In this document: positions 33,185-40,841 of the stretch, one piece after another
How positions within the stretch are numbered: position 1 is the stretch's first letter
How the letters are laid out: every line of letters starts with the position of its first letter
NCBI GenBank assembly: GCA_964582065.1
Contig: CAZOQG010000003.1
Span: forward strand, 1-42,250
DNA from: JACNFS01 sp964582065
Lineage (GTDB): Bacteria; Chloroflexota; Dehalococcoidia; GIF9; UBA5629
Reading direction: 5' to 3'
DNA: 42,250 bases
The notes under the pieces: generated by a model
The model's database searches: none
What the model saw: only the letters and a program-made list of their open reading frames with translations
What the model was told of the DNA's origin: nothing
Program-made: the position numbers and the translations under genes

Positions 33185-35590
33185 TTAAGCTCGCAAACTA
33201 GCTCCTAGCTCCCGCGCTAACTTATCGAGAATCTGCTGCTGGACCTTGTCGACTTCTTCATCAGTCAAGGTATGCGTGGATGACTGATAGATGACCCTGA
33301 AAGCGAAGGACTTCTTGCCCACCGGCACTTGCTCTCCGCTGTAAAGGTCGAAAAGAGACACCTGATCCACCAAAGAAAAGCCCTTGACAATATCATAAAC
33401 CTGTTCATGGGTTATCGCTTCATCCACTAATAGCGCAATATCTCTACTCGTACTCGGATATCGGGAAATTGGCTGATACTTCTTAGGGCCACCTATAGAA
33501 GATTCCAGTTTATCTAGATCAATTTCGATGAGATAGGCAGGCCCAGAGAGTTCAAAAGCTTCCGATACCTTGGGATGTAGTTCGCCTATAACGCCCACCT
33601 TGTCATTGCCAACAGTTATGTCAGCGCTTCTCCCAGGTATTAAGCCTTCATCCTCACCTGCCTCAAAGCTCGCAGCCAATTCCAGCCGAGACAAAAATGT
33701 CTCGACCACCCCCTTGGCAATAAAGAAGTCAACAGGCTCGACTTCACCCCGCCAGGATAACCCACCCTGAGAGCTACTGAGCACAGCGCAGACCATCTCT
33801 TTTTCTTGCGGCAAATCTTTCTCCTGCGGCAAGAACACCTTTCCAATCTCGAAAAGTCTGATGCCATTCTCCTGGTATTTCTGATTGCGAGCCAGAACTG
33901 ACAGGAGACCGGTTCGCAAACTGGTGCGAAGATACTCGTGGTCCCTGCTCATAGGATTAGCTACCTTTACCGGGACTGCGCCCTTCAGCCGAAGCTCAGG
34001 TGATAGCCTGCTCATCACCTCGAGACTGGTCAGCGAATAGGTAAGCACCTCCTGGAAACCACAGCTAACCAGGATGCTCCGTAGCTTTCGTCTAAGAGCC
34101 AGCATTGGCATTGACTCATGCTCTGGCAGAGGCGCACCAAGCATAGTAGTCGGAATATTGTCATAACCAATAATACGAACCACCTCTTCCACTAAGTCAG
34201 CGGTGCAACTGATATCAGTACGCCACCACGGAACGTTGACCCGAACTGATGAGGGCAACTCAGTTTGTTCACAACCGAAACCCAAGAGCTCCAACGTCCT
34301 TACTATTTCACTAATCCCCACCTCCATACCAAGAAGCCGCTTAACCTCAGCAGCGGACAACAATATAGGTTCGACCTGCCGCTTGCCGGGGTAAACATCA
34401 ATCACCCCCTTAGCCACCTTGCCGCCAGTCAATTCCAGCATCAATTCAGTCGCCCTCTTGAGTGCCACCACTGGCAAGTCTCGACTGAGCCCTTTCTCAA
34501 AACGCAGCGAGGCTTCACTGCTCAGTCGGAGGTTCACGCTCCCCCGATGAATAGCTGCTTGATTGAAATTTGCCGATTCTATCAGAACACTGGTAGTATT
34601 GGCTGTTACCTCAGTATCCAAACCTCCCATAATGCCGGCAATGGCAATCGCCCATTCCTTGTCGGCAATGACCAGCATGTCCTGGCCGAGAGTCCGCTCG
34701 ACTCCATCCAAAGCAGTCATAGTCTCGCCTTTCTCTGCCCGGCGTACTATGATCTGCTTTCCGTGGATTCTGTCGTAATCGAAGGCATGGAGGGGCTGCC
34801 CATATTCCAGCATCACATAGTTGGTAATATCGACAATATTACTGATAGGCCGCATGCCACAAGCCAACAAACGCTGTTGTAGCCACTGAGGTGATGAACC
34901 TACCTTGACCCCAGTAAGCAAGCTGGCACAGTATCTAGGACATAGGTCTGGGTCAGCAATTTCCACCGAGACAAAGGAGTCTATTGCGTTCTCCAATTCT
35001 TCGTAGTGGATTTCAGGAATACTGAGCCTACTCCCGGTAACAGCTACTATTTCCCGGGCAACACCAATCACCGACAAGCAATCAGGACGGTTCGGTGTTA
35101 TGTCCAGGTCTAGGATTGTATCCCCAAGATGTTCAGACAAAGGAGTACCAACAGGCGCCTCCGGGGGAAGAATCATAATCCCCTTGTGACTGTCAGAGAT
35201 TCCCAGCTCCTTTTCAGAGCAAACCATGCCTTCAGAAACAACGCCACGAATCCTGGCTGGCGTTAGCTGAATAACCTCGCCACTATGACCGTCGATGAGC
35301 TGAGCCCCCACATGGGCAAAAGCCACATTATCCCCAATTGTGAGATTCGGGGCACCACAGACAACAGTAGATTGCCGCTTCCCCAACTCAACGGTCACTA
35401 GCCTCAAGCGGTCGGCATTTGGATGGGTATCAACACCAACGATTTTGCCAACTACGATATTATTCCAGCCTGCGCCGATAACCTGCATTCCCCCAACTTC
35501 CAATCCAGCCATAGTCAACCTTTCAGTCACCTCTTCGAGTGGTGCAGAAATATCAACATAGTCGCTGAGCCATCTAAAAGAAACTTTCAT
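33185..35590 (-). CDS. pheT: Phenylalanyl-tRNA synthetase beta subunit
   Basis: 801 residues, standard for bacteria. Domains in order: N-terminal B1 and tRNA-binding (EMAP-like) fold (about 40-150, VVGKIVGVDTHPNADRLRLVTVELG), B3/B4 editing domain (about 210-380, YCASLLTGVKVGSSPQWLQQRL), B5 (about 400-470), the catalytic-like core, and a C-terminal FDX-ACB domain (about 707-800, YQPISRYPSTSRDIALLVDE) that binds tRNAPhe. AGGAGC seven bases before the ATG supports the start. It works as alpha2beta2 with PheS, encoded 34 bases upstream. Confidence 0.97.
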   Translation of the reverse strand: MKVSFRWLSDYVDISAPLEEVTERLTMAGLEVGGMQVIGAGWNNIVVGKIVGVDTHPNADRLRLVTVELGKRQSTVVCGAPNLTIGDNVAFAHVGAQLIDGHSGEVIQLTPARIRGVVSEGMVCSEKELGISDSHKGIMILPPEAPVGTPLSEHLGDTILDLDITPNRPDCLSVIGVAREIVAVTGSRLSIPEIHYEELENAIDSFVSVEIADPDLCPRYCASLLTGVKVGSSPQWLQQRLLACGMRPISNIVDITNYVMLEYGQPLHAFDYDRIHGKQIIVRRAEKGETMTALDGVERTLGQDMLVIADKEWAIAIAGIMGGLDTEVTANTTSVLIESANFNQAAIHRGSVNLRLSSEASLRFEKGLSRDLPVVALKRATELMLELTGGKVAKGVIDVYPGKRQVEPILLSAAEVKRLLGMEVGISEIVRTLELLGFGCEQTELPSSVRVNVPWWRTDISCTADLVEEVVRIIGYDNIPTTMLGAPLPEHESMPMLALRRKLRSILVSCGFQEVLTYSLTSLEVMSRLSPELRLKGAVPVKVANPMSRDHEYLRTSLRTGLLSVLARNQKYQENGIRLFEIGKVFLPQEKDLPQEKEMVCAVLSSSQGGLSWRGEVEPVDFFIAKGVVETFLSRLELAASFEAGEDEGLIPGRSADITVGNDKVGVIGELHPKVSEAFELSGPAYLIEIDLDKLESSIGGPKKYQPISRYPSTSRDIALLVDEAITHEQVYDIVKGFSLVDQVSLFDLYSGEQVPVGKKSFAFRVIYQSSTHTLTDEEVDKVQQQILDKLARELGASLRA

Positions 35591-35624
35591 TCACAAGCTC
35601 CTGGGGCCAGAATTCCAACCAGAT

Positions 35625-36665
35625 TTAGAATTGCCTTAAGAACCTGACGTCGTTACTATAGAAGAGGCGAATATCATCTATCCCATAACGAAGTATAGGA
35701 ATACGCTCCACACCCATGCCAAAGGCAAAGCCAGAATAAACCTCAGGGTCAATGCCAACACGCCGAAGAACCTCGGGGTGCACCATTCCAGCGCCTATGA
35801 TTTCAATCCAGCCGCTATTGCCGCACAGCCGGCAACCAGTCCCTCCACACACAAAACAATCAATAGATACTTCGACACCAGGCTCGACGAAAGGGAAGTA
35901 ATCGCAACGAAAACGACATTTTCTCTCCTTGCCAAAAAGACGGCGAGCGAACTCAAAGAGAGTGCCCTTCAAGTCGGCTAAGGTGATATTCCTATCTACC
36001 GCTAGTCCTTCCACCTGATAAAACATCCATTCATGCGTGGCATCGGTTGCTTCATACCTGTAGACTCGCCCGGGCGCTATCATCCTTATCGGTGGAGGCG
36101 ACTTCTCCATAACTCTTATCTGGACTGGAGAGGTATGAGTCCGCAAAAGCATAGGTCTATCGCCAGCCTCTGTCTCAAAGTCAATCCACAAAGTAGCGAA
36201 CATATCCCGAGCTGGATGTTCTGCTGGCATGTTAAGAGCTTCAAAATTGTAATACTCCCATTCCACCTCTGGCCCCTCGACAACCTGAAAACCCATGTCC
36301 CCAAAAATATCACAGATTTCGTCAAGTATTTGAGTTGTCGGGTGGAGACGACCCAGAAGAACCCGTTCTCCAGGCAAAGTGACGTCGAGGCTTTCACGCT
36401 GCAAAGAAAGAGTTGCGGCTAGGTCTAAGCTCGTCTTCTTCTCTGCTAATCTGGCTTCGAAAGATTCCTTGGCCTCATTGGCTCGAGCCCCAGCAACACG
36501 CCTATCCTCTAATGGCAAAGTTGCTAGCAAACGCAACATCTGTATTAAGCTGCTTTTCCTGCCTAAATATCGAATCCGCCAAGCCTCAAGTTCTTCGAGA
36601 TTGGTGACTTTGCCTAACTCATCAAAAGCTCTTGAGGTAAGTTCTTCAAGTTGATTTAGCACCAT
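35625..36665 (-). CDS. pheS: Phenylalanyl-tRNA synthetase alpha subunit
   Basis: 346 residues. The N-terminal coiled coil (1-90) binds tRNA. The class II catalytic core has PAEHPARDMFATLW, LLRTHTSPVQIRVM (motif 2 region) and FGMGVERIPILRYGIDDIR (motif 3). A C-x2-C-x4-C-x2-C cluster (CFVCGGTGCRLCG) precedes GWIEIIGAGMVHP, as I recall for Bacillus-type PheS. ATG 36665 is preceded by CAGGA at short spacing; GTG 36662 is an alternative. It sits 17 bases after rplT in the conserved operon. Confidence 0.96.
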   Translation of the reverse strand: MVLNQLEELTSRAFDELGKVTNLEELEAWRIRYLGRKSSLIQMLRLLATLPLEDRRVAGARANEAKESFEARLAEKKTSLDLAATLSLQRESLDVTLPGERVLLGRLHPTTQILDEICDIFGDMGFQVVEGPEVEWEYYNFEALNMPAEHPARDMFATLWIDFETEAGDRPMLLRTHTSPVQIRVMEKSPPPIRMIAPGRVYRYEATDATHEWMFYQVEGLAVDRNITLADLKGTLFEFARRLFGKERKCRFRCDYFPFVEPGVEVSIDCFVCGGTGCRLCGNSGWIEIIGAGMVHPEVLRRVGIDPEVYSGFAFGMGVERIPILRYGIDDIRLFYSNDVRFLRQF

Positions 36666-36682
36666 TCCTGCAATGCCAGGTA

Positions 36683-37042
36683 CTAGCTCTTAAGTTCGTC
36701 TGAGGCCAAGGTCAATAGCTTGGAAAAACTGGAGGGATCATTTACTGCCATCTCAGCCAATGTTTTGCGGTTAATTGCCACATTGGCTTTCCTCAGACCG
36801 TCGGTAAACTGGCTGTAAGAAAGCCCACCGGCCCGGGCTGCAGCATTTATCCGGATAATCCACAACCGTCTCATGTCACCCTTACGCTCTCGGCGATGGC
36901 AGTAGGCATAATGCAAGGCATGAAGCATGGACTCATGAGCTCGCCGATACAGGGCATGCCTGGTAGCCTTATGCCCCTTGGTCAGCTCCAGCACCTTCTT
37001 ATGTCGTCGATGGGTAACTACTCCACCTCTAGCTCGCGGCAA
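36683..37042 (-). CDS. rplT: Large ribosomal subunit protein bL20
   Basis: 119 residues. The N-terminal basic region (ARGGVVTHRRHKKVLELTKGHKATRH) and the core RRLWIIRINAAARAGGLSYSQF are diagnostic. bL20 binds 23S rRNA early in 50S assembly and in some bacteria represses its own operon through the leader. The start is TTG, fixed by AGGAGG (37053-37048) six bases upstream. It follows rpmI by 15 bases. Confidence 0.97.
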   Translation of the reverse strand: MPRARGGVVTHRRHKKVLELTKGHKATRHALYRRAHESMLHALHYAYCHRRERKGDMRRLWIIRINAAARAGGLSYSQFTDGLRKANVAINRKTLAEMAVNDPSSFSKLLTLASDELKS

Positions 37043-37057
37043 TCGCTTCCTCCTGGT

Positions 37058-37261
37058 TCATTTCACACCGTAAGGCAACAGTCTCTTTATCCTTGCCCTA
37101 TCCTGGGGTTGAACAGGAATTGTCTCATCATAAAGACGCTTCGTCCTGGCTGACTTCTTGCGCCTTAGATGGCTCTTACCACCTTTGACACGCATAATTT
37201 TGCCGCTGCCAGTTATATGGAAGCGGCTCTTAGCTCCCTTATGAGTCTTAAGCTTTGGCAT
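37058..37261 (-). CDS. rpmI: Large ribosomal subunit protein bL35
   Basis: 67 residues. MPKLKTHKGAKSRFHITGSGK at the start and the Lys/Arg-rich LRRKKSARTKRL segment are typical of bL35. Its ATG immediately follows the infC TAG with no intervening base, and its ribosome-binding site (GAGGA) lies within the infC end. Translation is therefore probably coupled, as in the infC-rpmI-rplT operons of other bacteria. Confidence 0.97.
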   Translation of the reverse strand: MPKLKTHKGAKSRFHITGSGKIMRVKGGKSHLRRKKSARTKRLYDETIPVQPQDRARIKRLLPYGVK

Positions 37262-37810
37262 CTAGACTTTTTCCTCGACTTTCGTTTCCTTGACCTGTTT
37301 AACCGAAATCGGGGAAAGCACCAAGCTCATAATGCGCCCCTCCAAAGATGGTGAACCCTCTAGAGCAGCTACGTCCCTCAAATCATCGGCTATTTTCTGC
37401 AGAACCCTCACACCTAGCTCAGGGTGAGTGATCTCGCGTCCGCGGAAAACCACAAACGCCCTTACCTTGTCTCCATCCTCTAATAGCTTCCTCGCCACCT
37501 TAATCTTAGTCTCGACGTCGTGGTCCTTGACCCTAGGTCTAACGCGGATTTCCTTGAGCACGCCAGCTCTCTGGCTCTTCCGTGCTTTCCGTTCTTTTCT
37601 GGTCTGCTCATACCTATATTTTCCATAGTCGAGAAGGCGACAGACAGGAGGTACCGAGGTGGGTGCTACCTCCACCAAATCAAAATTACGCTCATCGGCA
37701 ATCTGCAACGCTCGCTCAAGAGAAAGCACTCCCAATTGCTCCCCCGCTTCCCCTATAAGCCGAACCTCCCTAGCTCGAATCTGCCGGTTAACGCGTACTC
37801 TCTTGACTAT
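37262..37810 (-). CDS. infC: Translation initiation factor IF-3 (probable AUA start)
   Basis: 182 residues. The N-domain is RVNRQIRAREVRLIGEAGEQLGV, the linker helix is YGKYRYEQTRKERKARKS, and the C-domain carries KEIRVRPRVKDHDVETKI and VFRGREITHPELG. IF-3 monitors start-codon pairing on the 30S subunit. The start is unusual. No ATG, GTG or TTG lies at a proper distance from the strong AAGGAGGTG (37828-37820). The in-frame GTG (37822-37820) is inside that site, and the next upstream start, TTG 37882, is 54 bases before it and overlaps the thrS stop. An AUA codon (37810-37808) lies nine bases after the Shine-Dalgarno and gives (M)VKRVRVNRQIRAREVR, the family's normal N-terminus. E. coli infC uses AUU for autoregulation, so this fits. 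Operon position between thrS and rpmI is conserved. Confidence 0.93.
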   Translation of the reverse strand: MVKRVRVNRQIRAREVRLIGEAGEQLGVLSLERALQIADERNFDLVEVAPTSVPPVCRLLDYGKYRYEQTRKERKARKSQRAGVLKEIRVRPRVKDHDVETKIKVARKLLEDGDKVRAFVVFRGREITHPELGVRVLQKIADDLRDVAALEGSPSLEGRIMSLVLSPISVKQVKETKVEEKV

Positions 37811-37828
37811 GTCTCTCCCCACCTCCTT
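37808..37828 (-). promoter_or_regulatory. Shine-Dalgarno and non-canonical AUA start of infC
   Basis: On the minus strand, AAGGAGGTG (37828-37820) is a nine-base match to the 16S anti-Shine-Dalgarno sequence. Nine bases (GGGAGAGAC) separate it from ATA at 37810-37808. This pairing decides the infC start and implies that IF-3 represses its own translation by discriminating against the AUA codon. Confidence 0.6.
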
Positions 37829-37878
37829 ACCATAAAACAGGCCATTGGACAGAAATATATCACATTCACGACAAGAAA

Positions 37879-39621
37879 TCAAAGCTTGTCTGGAACTCTA
37901 GCTTCAATAACTGATTTTACCCTACTCATGAACTCGGAAGCACTCAGTGAGCCCAGGTCCTCCCCATTTCTCAATCGAAGAGAAACCGTAGAAGTATCCA
38001 GCTCCTTGTCACCAATAACAAGCATATAAGGAACCTTCCCTAGCTGAGCCTCTCTTATTTTCAGGTTCATCCTCTCCGAGCGGTCATCAACTTGAACACG
38101 CATGCCGCCCTCCCTAAGCTCACCAGCCAAGTGACGAGCATAGTCCAGATGACGGTCGGCTATAGGAATTATGACTGCTTGAACCGGAGATAGCCACACC
38201 GGGAAGGCACCAGCATAATGCTCGATGAGACACGCCATAAATCGCTCCATGCTCCCCAGCACCGTGCGATGCACCATTACCACCTGATGTTCCGAACCGT
38301 CGTCGCCAATATAGTTAGCATCAAAGCGCTGCGGCAGGTTGAAATCAACCTGAATAGTTGGTCCTTGCCACAACCGCCCCAGAGCGTCCCTAAGCTTGAT
38401 ATCAATCTTGGGTCCATAAAACACACCCTCCCCCGGGTCTATCGTGTAACCAAGCTCAAGGCGCTGCAAGACCTTTCTCAAAGCCTCTGTGGCCTCCTCC
38501 CAGACCTGGATAGTGCCAGCATATTTCTCAGGCCGAGTAGACAGAAGTAACTCATAGTCATGGAAACCGAACGTGTCCAGCATGAAACAGGCCAATTGCA
38601 CCACCTGCGTTACCTCAGCCTCAAGCTGGTCAGGCCGACAGAAGATATGAGCATCATCCTGAGTAAAGCCGCGAACTCGCGCCAGACCGTGCAACACACC
38701 CGACCGCTCGTAACGATACACTGTGCCCAGTTCAGCCCAACGCAGCGGTAAATTGCGGTAGCTACGCAACTGAGTCTTATACATCAAAATGTGCCCCAGA
38801 CAGTTCATTGGTTTGATAATGTACTCCTGCCCCTCGATCTCCATCGGCGGATATAGATTCTCCCGATAGAAATCCCAATGGCCGCTAGTCTTCCACAAGT
38901 CTACCTTGGCAATATGTGGAGTATAGACAATGTCGTAACCTCGCTTCCTGTGCTCTTCCTTCCAAAAGTCCTCGATGACCTCGCGTACCAAAGCGCCTTT
39001 AGGATGCCAGTGAACCAACCCTGGGCCAGCCTCATCATGAAGGCTAAAGAGGTCGAGCTCCTTACCCAACTTCCTGTGGTCTCGCTTGCTTGCTTCAGCC
39101 AACCGAGCTAAGTGACCTTCAAGCTCAGCCTGTGTATCAAAAGCGACACCGTAAATTCTTTGCAGCATGGGACGCTTTTCGTCGCCTCGCCAGTAAGCTC
39201 CAGCAATACTGGTAAGTTTGAAGGCTTCAATATTACCAGTTGAATTCACGTGGGGGCCACGGCATAAGTCAACAAAAGAGCCTTGTCGATAGATAATCAC
39301 TGTTTCATCAGGAAGTTCCTCGATAAGCTCCAACTTGTAAGGTTGACTCGAAAAGAATTGCAGGGCCTTCGCTTTATCCATCTCTTCTCTAACAAAAACG
39401 GAATCGGCAGCAATTATTTCCTTCATCTTGGCTTCAATTATCGGTATGTCGTCAGGAACTAGAGCGCGAGGTAGCTCAAAATCGTAATAAAAGCCATCCT
39501 CTATAGCCGGACCGATGCCAAATTTCGTTCCCGGGAAAAGTGACTGGACAGCCTCAGCCATCACATGGGCGGCCGAATGCCGCATCTTTTCCAACCTCGC
39601 TTCTTTTTCCTCTGCGGCCAT
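37879..39621 (-). CDS. thrS: Threonyl-tRNA synthetase lacking the TGS domain
   Basis: 580 residues. The protein begins directly at the N2 editing domain (RHSAAHVMAEAV, 14-25; DLCRGPHV), so the usual N-terminal TGS domain of about 60 residues is missing. The catalytic core follows: zinc ligands Cys and His in PMNCLGHILMY and TQDDAHIFC, motif 2 RYERSGVLHGLARVRGF, and motif 3 HRTVLGSMERFMACLIEH. A C-terminal anticodon-binding domain (PVQAVIIPIADRHLDYA onward) ends it. The editing residues H-x3-H and C-x4-H are intact, so Ser-tRNAThr proofreading should work. Start ATG 39621 behind TAGGA; the leader is only about 35 bases, so no T-box. It heads the minus-strand operon. Confidence 0.95.
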   Translation of the reverse strand: MAAEEKEARLEKMRHSAAHVMAEAVQSLFPGTKFGIGPAIEDGFYYDFELPRALVPDDIPIIEAKMKEIIAADSVFVREEMDKAKALQFFSSQPYKLELIEELPDETVIIYRQGSFVDLCRGPHVNSTGNIEAFKLTSIAGAYWRGDEKRPMLQRIYGVAFDTQAELEGHLARLAEASKRDHRKLGKELDLFSLHDEAGPGLVHWHPKGALVREVIEDFWKEEHRKRGYDIVYTPHIAKVDLWKTSGHWDFYRENLYPPMEIEGQEYIIKPMNCLGHILMYKTQLRSYRNLPLRWAELGTVYRYERSGVLHGLARVRGFTQDDAHIFCRPDQLEAEVTQVVQLACFMLDTFGFHDYELLLSTRPEKYAGTIQVWEEATEALRKVLQRLELGYTIDPGEGVFYGPKIDIKLRDALGRLWQGPTIQVDFNLPQRFDANYIGDDGSEHQVVMVHRTVLGSMERFMACLIEHYAGAFPVWLSPVQAVIIPIADRHLDYARHLAGELREGGMRVQVDDRSERMNLKIREAQLGKVPYMLVIGDKELDTSTVSLRLRNGEDLGSLSASEFMSRVKSVIEARVPDKL

Positions 39622-39661
39622 TTTTGAATTCCTACACTAAACTAAACAAAGACCCCACGTT

Positions 39662-39691
39662 ATTATAAGCGAGAGGTCAATTCCAAGCCAA
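39662..39691 (-). promoter_or_regulatory. Candidate promoter of the thrS-infC-rpmI-rplT-pheST operon
   Basis: On the minus strand TTGGCT (39691-39686, 4 of 6), an 18-base spacer, then a perfect TATAAT (39667-39662). Transcription would begin near 39655, about 35 bases before the thrS ATG. Confidence 0.55.
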
Positions 39692-39816
39692 CTTTGCTCA
39701 GAGCTTAACAAGAACAACTAACAAAACAATAAAGAAATAACTTCCGCCGAATCTGTACCAATAATGTGCTTGAGTCTGCAATAGACAAAACTTCTAGCAT
39801 CACTCTCAACTCAGTC

Positions 39817-40035
39817 TCATAATAGTTTAAGGAATTCATCCCGCGTTAGGCCAGCATCCTTAATCAAGGCCCTCAGTAAGCCTCGGCCCAGCTCTCCATG
39901 TCTTGGTACTGAAAGTCTGCCCTTAGATGGATGAAGCAAGATCATATGGCTACCTTCCGTATGATCCCAAATATATCCGATCTTACCCATTGCCTTAACA
40001 AAATCGTCTCCTGATATTACAGGAAGACGTGCCAC
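39817..40035 (-). CDS. hicA: HicA-type mRNA interferase toxin (YcfA family)
   Basis: 72 residues. The HicA fold is recognisable: SGDDFVKAMGKIGYIWDHTEGSHMIL, with the catalytic His30 in the GSH motif, then RLSVPRHGELGRGLLRALIKDAGLTRDEF. HicA toxins cut mRNA as dsRBD-fold RNases and are neutralised by HicB. The start is a GTG directly abutting the TAA of the hicB-like gene, so the toxin is translated after the antitoxin. Toxin-first is the more common order. About 195 bases separate it from the thrS start. Confidence 0.9.
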   Translation of the reverse strand: MARLPVISGDDFVKAMGKIGYIWDHTEGSHMILLHPSKGRLSVPRHGELGRGLLRALIKDAGLTRDEFLKLL

Positions 40036-40566
40036 TTAGACCACTACCTCCACCTCTTCAACCTCAGTTGTGGGTATTGGTTCCCCGTGCTTACGCATGC
40101 TAACCACGTATCCCTGAACAGCTTCGCTGATATTAGCAATTGCCTCTTTCTTAGTTCGACCCTGCGAGTGACATCCAGGCAGAGCAGGACAACTGGCTAC
40201 GATGAAGCCATCTTCGTCTGCTTCAAGGGTTACAGCAAATTTTGCCACCCGCTCCTTGTCTCTCACTGGTGAGGTGCCGGAATATACACTAGCCTGCCGT
40301 TTGTATTCATCCCTTACTTCTGGATCTACCTCGTCGACTAACCGCCATACGCTTTCCGTTCTGTCTTTAGCATATCGGTTGAGCCATGCTTGTATTGCCC
40401 GACCTATATCCCCAAGGCCCAAGTTTCCTAAACGTGGTCGGTAATCATCGATAATCTCTTTGAGCCCGCCTTTGAATCCAGATTCGCTGGTCCGCGCCAA
40501 GAGAGTATCTGAACATAGCTTATGAACAGCCTTCGCTAGTGGCCCGCTTTTTACTCTTCTAGTCAT
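40036..40566 (-). CDS. hicB: HicB-family antitoxin with a long N-terminal extension
   Basis: 176 residues. Only the last 70 (about 107-176) match HicB: FAVTLEADEDGFIVASCPALPGCHSQGRTKKEAIANISEAVQGY, the partial RNase-H-like fold that binds HicA. Residues 1-105 are not recognised; they are helix-forming and charged (GLKEIIDDYRPRLGNLGLGDI, RYAKDRTESVWRLVDEVDPEV). There is no C-terminal ribbon-helix-helix DNA-binding domain of the usual sort, so the extension may serve as the operator-binding part, or the true start may be internal. A GTG at codon 107 has AAGGAG only three bases upstream, too close to be convincing. The gene begins 25 bases from the tRNA-like gene. Confidence 0.8.
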   Translation of the reverse strand: MTRRVKSGPLAKAVHKLCSDTLLARTSESGFKGGLKEIIDDYRPRLGNLGLGDIGRAIQAWLNRYAKDRTESVWRLVDEVDPEVRDEYKRQASVYSGTSPVRDKERVAKFAVTLEADEDGFIVASCPALPGCHSQGRTKKEAIANISEAVQGYVVSMRKHGEPIPTTEVEEVEVVV

Positions 40567-40590
40567 GTCGAGTCACGTCACTAAACTTAA

Positions 40591-40663
40591 TGGGCGGTAG
40601 TGGACTCGAACCACTGACCCCTTCGTCGTCACCACAGTGCTCCAACTATCGAGCTCACCACCC
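40591..40663 (-). tRNA. tRNA-Val-like gene (anticodon GAC), probably degenerate
   Basis: Read on the minus strand from 40663, the acceptor GGGTGGT pairs with ACCGCCC. The T arm AGTGG-TTCGAGT-CCACT is perfect, and the D stem GCTC/GAGC is intact. The anticodon loop GTGACGA has U33 and GAC (Val). Several landmarks are off: position 8 is G instead of U, position 14 is G instead of A, the GG of the D loop is missing, and the anticodon stem CTGTG/CGAAG has a mismatch. CCA is not encoded, unlike the tRNA-Asp at 7716. It could be a decaying copy or an unusual functional tRNA. Confidence 0.6.
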
Positions 40664-40730
40664 TTCGCTGTCGCATTTTATCAGTGCCCCCATAGATAGT
40701 CAAGCGGTTGTACTGGTTCAGCTTCTTGAA

Positions 40731-40759
40731 TTGCATGAGTTCCAAATTACGTCTATACT
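40731..40759 (+). promoter_or_regulatory. Candidate promoter for the final plus-strand gene
   Basis: TTGCAT (40731-40736, 3 of 6), a 17-base spacer and TATACT (40754-40759, 5 of 6). It precedes the TTG start at 40842 by about 80 bases. Weak evidence. Confidence 0.3.
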
Positions 40760-40841
40760 ATATTGTCCTATCAGTGGTTGAACCTTTTCTGGCGGTTTAA
40801 CCACATTTTGATTGAAGACGTACGAAAATTGGAGGGTCAAG

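Noticed and set aside
39622..39661. T-box or other tRNA-sensing leader before thrS
   Set aside because: The leader from the predicted promoter is only about 35 bases, and no T-box consensus or terminator is seen.
40036..40248. Internal GTG as the true start of hicB
   Set aside because: AAGGAG is only three bases from the GTG, and the upstream frame stays open for 106 codons. The long form is kept, with doubt noted.
39780..40670. hicBA plus tRNA-like gene as a small integrated island with att repeats
   Set aside because: I searched by eye for a second copy of the tRNA 3' end near thrS and found none, and no integrase gene is present.
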